From the NCBI GenBank assembly GCA_013139875.1, contig WSZY01000010.1:1-6030 (forward strand): a DNA stretch of 6,030 nucleotides. Direction: 5' to 3'. The notes beneath the pieces were generated by a model. It saw only the letters and a program-made list of their open reading frames with translations. It was not told the origin of the DNA and searched no databases. Every line of letters starts with the position of its first letter. Within the stretch, counting starts at the first letter, position 1. Positions 1 through 4,957 of this stretch are shown here, piece after piece. This DNA comes from Mariprofundaceae bacterium. Its GTDB lineage: Bacteria; Pseudomonadota; Zetaproteobacteria; Mariprofundales; Mariprofundaceae. The position numbers and the translations under genes are program-made.

Positions 1-337
1 CCGCCCAGAAAAAGTTGCCCCTGCCCACTCTCCTGCCACCCACGAACTCGCCTTCATAACGGTCACCATTTTTCCAGAAGAGACTACCCCTTCCTGTCAT
101 CTCTCCATCTGTGAACTCACCTTCATAACGGTCACCATTTGCCCAGAGACATTTACCCTTGCCCGTTCGCTTACCGTCTACGAAGTTGCCTTCATAACGG
201 TGGCCACCTTCAGCTATAAAAACACCCTGGCCATTCTGGCAGTTGCCTTGAATACACCCATTCGTACCTTGCGCATGAATGCCGGTTGCTGACAAAAGCA
301 GCAGAGAGAATAGAAAAATGGTCGGAATTTTTTTCAC
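1..337 (-). CDS. Secreted MORN-repeat protein, 3' end cut off by the window edge
   Basis: A GTG start at 337 opens a frame that stays open to base 1; 112 residues are visible. Residues 1-22 look like a Sec signal peptide: KK, a hydrophobic run of Ile, Phe and Leu, then a likely cleavage after IHA. Residues 28-38 form a Cys-x4-Cys segment rich in Gly and Asn (C28, C33). MORN repeats with period 23 follow at about 47-69, 70-92 and 93 onward, each with the core RYEG-x-F-x2-G and then G-x-G. MORN repeats form beta-hairpin stacks known for lipid or protein contact and scaffolding; they do not predict an enzyme, so the exact role is unknown. GGAGGT lies nine bases before the GTG. An in-frame GTG at 346 is possible but overlaps that Shine-Dalgarno sequence. 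The gene follows glgP on the same strand but is separated from it by a strong terminator, so it is probably transcribed on its own. The number of further repeats cannot be seen. Confidence 0.88.
   Translation of the reverse strand, partial: MKKIPTIFLFSLLLLSATGIHAQGTNGCIQGNCQNGQGVFIAEGGHRYEGNFVDGKRTGKGKCLWANGDRYEGEFTDGEMTGRGSLFWKNGDRYEGEFVGGRRVGRGNFFWA
51..208 (-). repeat. DNA-level tandem MORN units, 69-base period
   Basis: On the plus strand CCTTCATAACGGT occurs at 51, 120 and 189, exactly 69 bases apart, which is 23 codons. The first two copies extend identically to about 20 bases, and their upstream flanks (CGAACTCG and TGAACTCA) are also similar. This is the nucleotide trace of the MORN repeats in the coding sequence. 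The near identity over the core fits unit duplication or gene conversion, but a strongly conserved protein core accounts for part of it. Confidence 0.85.
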
Positions 338-370
338 TGCACGCACACCTCCCCCGTAGTTAATAACTTG

Positions 371-399
371 ATCATAGAAAAAGTTTCTATCGATGGAAA
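371..399 (-). promoter_or_regulatory. Predicted sigma70-type promoter of the MORN gene
   Basis: Read on the minus strand, TTTCCA (399-394; four of six consensus bases) and TATGAT (376-371; five of six) are separated by exactly 17 bases. Transcription would start near 364, leaving a leader of about 27 bases that contains the GGGGGAGGT ribosome-binding site. AT-rich sequence lies just upstream. This is prediction from pattern only. Confidence 0.5.
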
Positions 400-401
400 C
401 T
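382..401. promoter_or_regulatory. Imperfect 20-base palindrome over the predicted MORN -35 box, possible operator
   Basis: AGTTTCTATCGATGGAAACT pairs with itself at nine of ten positions around a central ATCGAT; the one mismatch is 388 against 395. It covers the predicted -35 hexamer (394-399) and part of the spacer, a typical place for a dimeric repressor to bind. No regulator gene is visible nearby, so this is a candidate site only. Confidence 0.4.
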
Positions 402-457
402 GTTATTTACTGTTGCAGGCTATCTGATCAACCCTCAACCCGATGCCCGGATATGTT

Positions 458-502
458 CCGGACAGAGTATCTGTCCAGAGGATTTGTCCAGAACTGAACA
501 GA
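458..502. repeat. Cluster of TCTGGACA-type direct and inverted repeats
   Basis: On the minus strand, units starting with TCTG begin at 502, 492, 479 and 466, giving steps of 10, 13 and 13 bases. The units at 492 and 479 share TCTGGACA exactly. The last two also form a perfect inverted repeat, GGACAGA-3 bases-TCTGTCC (476-460). A weaker inverted repeat, GTTCAG/CTGGAC, lies at 499-486. The cluster sits between the glgP terminator and the predicted MORN promoter, about 60-100 bases before its -35 box. It could be an array of regulator binding sites; the function is not known. Confidence 0.5.
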
Positions 503-505
503 CCG

Positions 506-542
506 AAAAAAAACAGGGCGGGCTAACTGGCCCGCCCGTTTT
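506..542 (-). terminator. Rho-independent terminator of glgP, possibly bidirectional
   Basis: A perfect 8-bp GC stem (GGGCGGGC at 516-523 with GCCCGCCC at 530-537) closes a six-base loop. In the minus direction it is followed by TG and then eight T (513-506), the classical intrinsic form, 33 bases beyond the glgP stop. In the plus direction only GTTTT follows, so it may also work weakly that way. It separates glgP from the MORN gene. Confidence 0.9.
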
Positions 543-569
543 ATATATTAACAGAGAGCATTGAACCCT

Positions 570-3056
570 CTAGCTGAGATCAACAGGCTCCAGCTTCCAG
601 ATGTCACGATTATACTCTTGCATCGTTCTATCAGTGGAAAATTTACCACTATATGCCGTATTAAAGATACTCATACGCTGCCATCTCTCCTGATCTCTGT
701 AGGCTTCAGAAGCCTGTTGCTGCGCATCAACATAGGATCGGAAATCAGCGGCCACAAGCCATGGGTCGTTGCTACTGCGAATCGCATGGACAATAGATGA
801 GAAGATACCCGGCTCAAACTGGCTGAAGTGCCCGCACTCCAGCATCTTCATAACATGAGTAAAATCCTCATCTGCTGCAATAATAGTGTTCGGATCATAA
901 TTTCCACGTGCACCCTCCACCTCTTCAGCAGTCAGGCCGAAGAGGAAGAAGTTATCTTCACCCACCTCTTCACGAATTTCGATATTCGCACCATCCAGCG
1001 TACCGATAGTCAGGGCACCATTCATCATGAATTTCATGTTACCCGTCCCCGACGCCTCTTTACCGGCCGTGGAGATCTGCTCGGAGAGATCAGCTGCAGG
1101 ACAGATTGTTTCCATAGCGGAAACCCGATAATTCGGGAAGAAAACGACCTTGAGCCTGTCACCCACATCCGGATCATTATTCACCACTTCAGCCACATTA
1201 CTGACCAGCTTGATAATCTGTTTAGCCATGTAGTAACCCGGTGCAGCCTTGCCGCCAATCAGCACACAGCGCGGTGTCCAGTCAACCGTATCACCACGTT
1301 TAATCCGATTGTAGAGATGGATCACATGCAACACATTCAAGAGTTGCCGCTTGTATTCGTGGATGCGTTTCACCTGAATATCAAACAGCGCATCGGGACT
1401 GAAGCGGACGCCACACTCGGCTTCGACAACCTCTGCCAGCTGCTCTTTATTCCGGCGTTTACAGGCAGCCCACTTCTCACGGAACACTGCATCATCGGCA
1501 TAAGGTGCAAGCTGACGGAGTTCATCCAGCCTGGTAACCCAGCCATCACCAATGGTTTCAGTGATCAGTCCGGACATCGGTTTGTTACACCACGCCATCC
1601 AGCGGCGCTGGGTTACACCATTGGTCTTGTTGTTAAACTTCTCCGGCCACATCGCATAGAAATCAGAGAAGAGCCCTTCGACCAGCAGATCCGAGTGAAG
1701 CTGCGCGACTCCGTTAACGGAGAAGCTGCCGACAATGGCAAGGTAGGCCATGCGGACCTGCTGTGTATCACCCTCTTCAATGATCGACATACGGTGCTGA
1801 CGCTCAATGTCACCCGGCCATTTTTTGGCAACCTCGGAGAGGAACCGCGCATTGATTTCATAAATAATTTCAAGAATACGCGGCAGCAGGCGGCCAAAGA
1901 GGTGGACCGGCCAGCGCTCCAGTGCCTCAGGAAGAAGTGTATGATTGGTGTAGGCCATGGTACTGGATGTGATCGCCCATGCCTCATCCCACTCCAGATG
2001 ATACTCATCCATCAACAGGCGCATCAGCTCAGCCACAGAGACGGTCGGGTGAGTATCATTAAGCTGAAAGACATTCTTGTCAGCAAACTGACTGAAATCA
2101 CTATCATGCTGCTCAACCCACTGGCGCAGCACATCCTTGATGCTGGCAGATGCCAGGAAATACTGCTGACGCAGACGCAACTCCTTACCATTTTCGCTGG
2201 CATCATTCGGATAGAGCACCATGGAGATATGTTCAGCTTCATTCTTGGCGGCCACAGATTCCGGATAACTTCCCGCATTGAACTCACCCAGATCAAACTC
2301 ATCGGTTGCTGCCGACTTCCACAGGCGCAGTGTGTTTACACTACGGTTTTTAAAGCCCGGAATCGGGGTGTCATACGGCACGGCAAGCACATCCTGGGTA
2401 TCAATCCAGTGGCGACGCGGCACACCATTCTCATCACGGTACTTCTCAACACGGCCACCAAAATGAATGCGCTGTGTATACTCGGGGCGTTCAAGCTCCC
2501 ATACATTACCATCTCTTAACCAGTGGTCCGGCTCCTCTGTCTGACAGCCATCAACAATATGCTGGCGAAACATGCCATATTCATAACGAATGCCGTAACC
2601 GGTCACAGGCAGTCGCAGCGTGGCACAGCTATCTACAAAACAGGCTGCCAGACGACCAAGACCACCATTACCAAGCCCTGCATCATGCTCCTCATCAATC
2701 ATCTCTTCAAAATTAAGGCCAAGGGCATTGAGGGCCTCTGTGGCCTGCTCATCCAGGCCCAGATTAAGAATGGCATTCCCAAGTGCACGGCCCATCAGAA
2801 ACTCAAGCGACATATAGTATGCCCGCTTACCATCCTTCTGATGGTTGGCCTCTTTGGTGGCCTGCCAGCTCTCCATAAGATGATAGCGAATGGTGTATGC
2901 CAGCGCCTGATACTTGTAATTGTTGGCAAAACCGGCGTGATGCACGCCCAGTGTGCGCACATAGTGGCGCTGGATGCCGTTAATCAGGCCATCTGATGTT
3001 GTGCTCAGTGGCGGAGCATCCACGATACTACGAAGTGTTTCTGTGTGTTCTGACAT
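570..3056 (-). CDS. glgP: Glycogen/maltodextrin phosphorylase (GT35 family)
   Basis: This cytoplasmic enzyme uses phosphate to remove terminal alpha-1,4-linked glucose from glycogen or related glucans as glucose-1-phosphate, with pyridoxal phosphate as cofactor. At 828 residues it is a normal bacterial length. Visible family motifs in order are the glycine-rich GLGNGGLGRLAA (127-138), AYTNHTLLPEALE (368-380; H372 matches the active-site His 377 of rabbit muscle enzyme), FNNKTNGVT (474-482), DIQVKRIHEYKRQ (559-571; K563 and R564 are phosphate-site residues) and EASGTGNMKF (667-676), where K675 should carry the cofactor as a Schiff base. The muscle-type N-terminal phosphorylation segment is absent, as expected in bacteria. 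The start is supported by AAGGA six bases upstream of the ATG. No other glycogen gene is in the window. The sequence alone does not separate glycogen from maltodextrin preference; GlgP is the usual name. Confidence 0.97.
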   Translation of the reverse strand: MSEHTETLRSIVDAPPLSTTSDGLINGIQRHYVRTLGVHHAGFANNYKYQALAYTIRYHLMESWQATKEANHQKDGKRAYYMSLEFLMGRALGNAILNLGLDEQATEALNALGLNFEEMIDEEHDAGLGNGGLGRLAACFVDSCATLRLPVTGYGIRYEYGMFRQHIVDGCQTEEPDHWLRDGNVWELERPEYTQRIHFGGRVEKYRDENGVPRRHWIDTQDVLAVPYDTPIPGFKNRSVNTLRLWKSAATDEFDLGEFNAGSYPESVAAKNEAEHISMVLYPNDASENGKELRLRQQYFLASASIKDVLRQWVEQHDSDFSQFADKNVFQLNDTHPTVSVAELMRLLMDEYHLEWDEAWAITSSTMAYTNHTLLPEALERWPVHLFGRLLPRILEIIYEINARFLSEVAKKWPGDIERQHRMSIIEEGDTQQVRMAYLAIVGSFSVNGVAQLHSDLLVEGLFSDFYAMWPEKFNNKTNGVTQRRWMAWCNKPMSGLITETIGDGWVTRLDELRQLAPYADDAVFREKWAACKRRNKEQLAEVVEAECGVRFSPDALFDIQVKRIHEYKRQLLNVLHVIHLYNRIKRGDTVDWTPRCVLIGGKAAPGYYMAKQIIKLVSNVAEVVNNDPDVGDRLKVVFFPNYRVSAMETICPAADLSEQISTAGKEASGTGNMKFMMNGALTIGTLDGANIEIREEVGEDNFFLFGLTAEEVEGARGNYDPNTIIAADEDFTHVMKMLECGHFSQFEPGIFSSIVHAIRSSNDPWLVAADFRSYVDAQQQASEAYRDQERWQRMSIFNTAYSGKFSTDRTMQEYNRDIWKLEPVDLS

Positions 3057-3199
3057 AATCGTTCCTTGATAAACAACGGTTAAAATATCGTGCTTATGTA
3101 TCCTTTATGATTGGCACGAAGGGTGGCTAACCGACTGCTTCAAGTCAATCTGAGGCAACAGGAAAAAGTGACCGGCAGGAATACTCCAGGTATTATGAC
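3057..3199 (-). other. Intergenic region between the NERD gene and glgP
   Basis: These 143 bases should hold any glgP-specific promoter. AAGGA at 3067-3063 is the glgP Shine-Dalgarno sequence. TTGACT (minus strand, 3148-3143) resembles a -35 box, but no good -10 lies 16-18 bases after it. No intrinsic terminator with a T-tract is clear after the NERD stop; the short hairpin AATAC/GTATT near 3195-3181 is weak. Read-through from the upstream genes into glgP is therefore possible. Confidence 0.4.
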
Positions 3200-3802
3200 T
3201 CATGCATCTAGCTGCTGCCTGTCTGCACGCGTCATGGCAACCAGTTTTTCCCATGCCTGTTGTGCCGCTTCATGTTTGTTATCGCTGCCTTTAAGCGCAT
3301 CAAGCTCCTCCCCAAAGCATGTCATTCGCAACACGCCCTGCGGTACACCCTTTGGAAACAGACTTTTGCTGCCAAACAACACGCACGCATCCACAGCATC
3401 AAAGCCCAGTGTGTGCTTTGCCTGCTGAACGAACAGACTGACTTCTTCCATCGGATTTTTGAATTTACCTGTTCTATTGTTTTCCACGCACGTCCACTCA
3501 TCAATTTTTTCGCCACCGAATATATAGCCACTGCTCGTTTCCAGTTTAACGGCAACAATTTTTCCGCACAGTAATATCAGATAATCCACAAACAGATAGC
3601 CCTCAATTCCATCCGAGAGAACGACATTTTGTTCAACTGCATAGCTATGCTTTCTGATCACTCGTTTCAGATGGCGCATATCGGAGGTCTTGTGCATATA
3701 TGTAACCAACGGCACAGCGCACAGAATAAGCACCAGAGCGGCAAGCACGGCGATAACCCATGGTGACTGAAGATGCTGAGTCAGGGTTTCAACCATGTTC
3801 AT
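3200..3802 (-). CDS. Membrane-anchored NERD-domain protein with altered catalytic motif
   Basis: The protein has 200 residues: one N-terminal transmembrane segment at about 13-36, a basic linker (HLKRVIRKH), then a NERD (nuclease-related) domain at about 47-150. Recognisable NERD features are NVVLSDGIEG (59-68), VDYLILL (72-78, with D73), SGYIFGGE (91-98), W103 and a KFKNP segment (113-117). NERD is related to the PD-(D/E)xK nuclease fold and normally carries E/D-x-K before the SG turn; here the aligned positions read K86-L87-E88. The usual Gln after NP is also missing (NPMEE). The domain may lack nuclease activity or use other residues. AAGAGG (3811-3806) is only three bases before the ATG at 3802 but nine bases before the next in-frame ATG at 3796, so a 198-residue protein starting MVETL is more likely. 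The substrate is unknown. It lies 68 bases after the chalcone-isomerase-like gene on the same strand. Confidence 0.85.
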   Translation of the reverse strand: MNMVETLTQHLQSPWVIAVLAALVLILCAVPLVTYMHKTSDMRHLKRVIRKHSYAVEQNVVLSDGIEGYLFVDYLILLCGKIVAVKLETSSGYIFGGEKIDEWTCVENNRTGKFKNPMEEVSLFVQQAKHTLGFDAVDACVLFGSKSLFPKGVPQGVLRMTCFGEELDALKGSDNKHEAAQQAWEKLVAMTRADRQQLDA

Positions 3803-3805
3803 ATG

Positions 3806-3811
3806 CCTCTT
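3806..3811 (-). promoter_or_regulatory. Shine-Dalgarno sequence favouring the second ATG of the NERD gene
   Basis: AAGAGG on the minus strand ends three bases before the ATG at 3802 and nine bases before the in-frame ATG at 3796. The second spacing is in the normal range, so the true start is probably 3796. Confidence 0.55.
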
Positions 3812-3870
3812 GGCTCCATTGCACAGGCAATCTCAAACTTCCGAGTTATCGTAGCTGGCTTGCTCAACCT

Positions 3871-4425
3871 TCACCCCCGAAGCATGGCCTTTTTCAAACT
3901 CTTGTCAGCAGGCTTTTTACCCAGCCACACCTCCAGCAGTGCACGCTGAAAGTCAGCTCCGTCAATCGCCCCTGCCCTTTTGCCTTTCAGTGTTACAACC
4001 GTGCTTCCATCTTCCAGAAAATCGAAAGCAAACAGGTCACCTTTGTGAGCATCACTGAACATGCTGTTAAACTGATCCAGCCGGCTCTGCAGCTTTGCCA
4101 GAGAATCTTTGGGCTGGTTCTTCTCAAAGCCCTCAATCCAGCCATCCACCAGCTTTTCCCGGCTCACTTCACCGTAGAGAAAAGACATGCTAAGGCGTTT
4201 CGGACCTTTGGCGGCCACAACCTGCTCTGCCGAGGTGGCACCTTCAGAGAGGTAGAGTGCACCGACATAGATATCGAAGAAGAACTTGGTTCGAACCCCT
4301 GCTCCGTTAAGCTTCAATGTTTCACCTGCAACCGTTACCGAATCAGGCAGCGAAACACCTTCAATCTCTACGGCCCATACAGGCGTAACAAACAGCATCA
4401 CGAACAACAGTGGAATGTACTTCAT
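3871..4425 (-). CDS. Periplasmic chalcone-isomerase-fold protein
   Basis: The protein has 184 residues. Residues 1-18 form a signal peptide (MKYIPLLF, hydrophobic, cleavage after VWA). The mature part matches the bacterial chalcone-isomerase-like family: GVSLPDSV (23-30), LKLNGAGVRTKFFFDIYVGA (37-56), ALYL (56-59), GPKRLSMSF (74-82), a helix with DGWIEGF (94-100), and the C-terminal signature GADFQRALLEVWLGKKP (156-172). R45 in GVRTK is the position that contacts ligand carboxylate in related fatty-acid-binding plant proteins, so small-acid or lipid binding is plausible. Bacterial members have no established substrate and are not thought to isomerise chalcone. The frame is open further upstream to an ATG at 4596, but the signal peptide and AAAGGAG eight bases before the ATG fix the start at 4425. 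It diverges from the secreted-protein/reductase pair and precedes the NERD gene, perhaps in one transcript. Confidence 0.9.
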   Translation of the reverse strand: MKYIPLLFVMLFVTPVWAVEIEGVSLPDSVTVAGETLKLNGAGVRTKFFFDIYVGALYLSEGATSAEQVVAAKGPKRLSMSFLYGEVSREKLVDGWIEGFEKNQPKDSLAKLQSRLDQFNSMFSDAHKGDLFAFDFLEDGSTVVTLKGKRAGAIDGADFQRALLEVWLGKKPADKSLKKAMLRG

Positions 4426-4461
4426 GGCATAGTCTCCTTTGCTGGTTATTCCAGAGTGTAG

Positions 4462-4473
4462 CAGGCCTGACAA
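4462..4473 (-). repeat. Left copy of mirrored 12-mer TTGTCAGGCCTG
   Basis: Read on the minus strand this is TTGTCAGGCCTG, ending 36 bases before the chalcone-isomerase-like ATG. It is the exact inverted partner of the copy at 4596-4607. Its second half, CAGGCCTG, is itself an 8-base palindrome, so it could be a dimer-binding site. Confidence 0.7.
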
Positions 4474-4595
4474 AAGCTGCTTGCCCGGGTGAACAACCAA
4501 AAAAGGGCTCTGATCTCTTCCCCTGACCCGAATGAGCAATAGCTGCTGGAATTTGCCTTGCACAGTTTGAAATGTTACGTTGCCTATCAGGCTCA

Positions 4596-4607
4596 TTGTC
4601 AGGCCTG
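4596..4607 (+). repeat. Right copy of mirrored 12-mer TTGTCAGGCCTG
   Basis: This plus-strand copy ends 44 bases before the ATG at 4652. Both copies point at the gene they precede, with 122 bases between them. A partial copy, TATCAGGCT, lies just upstream at 4585-4593. Confidence 0.7.
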
Positions 4608-4651
4608 TTTTCAGATTTCCTATGTGGCCGCAGCGGAGAACAGTTAACCCA

Positions 4652-4957
4652 ATGAACCGCTTTTTAAATCACCTGCCTCTTTCGCTGCTCATCATCCTTG
4701 CGTTTATTCCAGCCCTATCCGCCGGTCCATGGCATTCGTCTCCCGATAATACTGAAGGCTGGCAACTTATGGTGCCCAGAGAGCGTGTTGAGCACCAGCG
4801 CCACATGCGCAGCTTGGATGACTACAAAGCATGCAAAAGCTATCAGGCCGAACACCACAAACGCATGCGTGAACGAAGCAGGCGGTCAGGGGCGATACTT
4901 GATCAGGCACCGCATTCAGGATGTAACCAGTTACGCAGAAAAGGTAAATTCAGGTGA
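4652..4957 (+). CDS. Small secreted Cys-containing protein upstream of a ferric-reductase-like gene
   Basis: The protein has 101 residues. Residues 1-24 form a clear signal peptide (MNRFLNH, a hydrophobic core, cleavage after ALSA). The mature part is short, helical-looking and rich in Arg, Lys and His: QLMVPRERVEHQRHMRSL, then CKSYQAEHHKRMRER, and a second cysteine near the end (C61 and C91). The pattern LM-x2-E/R-R-x2-H-x3-M-RS, C-x2-Y-x2-EHH-x2-M-x2-R, then C, is one I recall from small uncharacterised periplasmic proteins of proteobacteria; no function is known to me. The two cysteines could form a disulfide, and the EHH segment could bind metal; both are inference. An ATG at 4580 is in frame, but the signal peptide argues for 4652. 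The ribosome site GGAGAA is distant (11 bases). The stop overlaps the next gene's start in GTGA, suggesting translational coupling. Confidence 0.8.
   Translation: MNRFLNHLPLSLLIILAFIPALSAGPWHSSPDNTEGWQLMVPRERVEHQRHMRSLDDYKACKSYQAEHHKRMRERSRRSGAILDQAPHSGCNQLRRKGKFR
4941..4957 (+). promoter_or_regulatory. Ribosome-binding site and GTGA stop/start overlap before the reductase
   Basis: AAGG (4941-4944), preceded by more A, lies nine bases before GTG at 4954. The GTG overlaps the TGA stop (4955-4957) of the small secreted protein. In the reductase frame a TAA occurs at 4945-4947, so no earlier start is possible. The arrangement is typical of translational coupling. Confidence 0.75.

Larger units (their letters stand above)
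4426..4651. promoter_or_regulatory. Divergent intergenic control region
   Basis: These 226 bases separate two divergent genes and should hold both promoters. AAAGGAG (4440-4434) is the minus-strand ribosome site. GGAGAA (4635-4640) is a rather distant ribosome site for the 4652 start. TTGTCA, five of six bases of the -35 consensus, occurs facing each gene (4473-4468 minus, 4596-4601 plus). The matching -10 boxes are poor: AATAAC at 17 bases on the minus strand would put the transcript start inside the ribosome site, and TATGTG at 19 bases on the plus strand matches only three of six. TACACT (4460-4455, minus) is a better placed -10 but lacks a good -35. No gene is seen inside. Confidence 0.5.

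Noticed and set aside
828..2519. Open frame of 563 codons on the plus strand
   Set aside because: It lies wholly opposite glgP, whose conserved motifs explain this DNA. The translation shows no recognisable domain, and long antisense frames are common opposite such genes.
3143..3148. TTGACT as a -35 box for glgP
   Set aside because: No acceptable -10 hexamer follows at 16-18 bases, so I do not call a promoter there.
3760..4461. Open frame of 233 codons on the plus strand
   Set aside because: It is opposite the chalcone-isomerase-like gene and the start of the NERD gene; no ribosome site or family match was seen.
4500..4545. Possible minus-strand terminator near the run of six T after GAGCCC
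   Set aside because: The stem is only three or four pairs (GGG/CCC) with a long loop, too weak to support.
4426..4596. N-terminal extension of the chalcone-isomerase-like protein to the ATG at 4596
   Set aside because: The internal ATG at 4425 has a good AAAGGAG and is followed at once by a signal peptide, which an extension of 57 residues would bury. The extension also crosses the mirrored 12-mer at 4462-4473.
4580..4651. N-terminal extension of the small secreted protein to the ATG at 4580
   Set aside because: It would place 24 residues before an evident signal peptide and would run through the 12-mer at 4596-4607.
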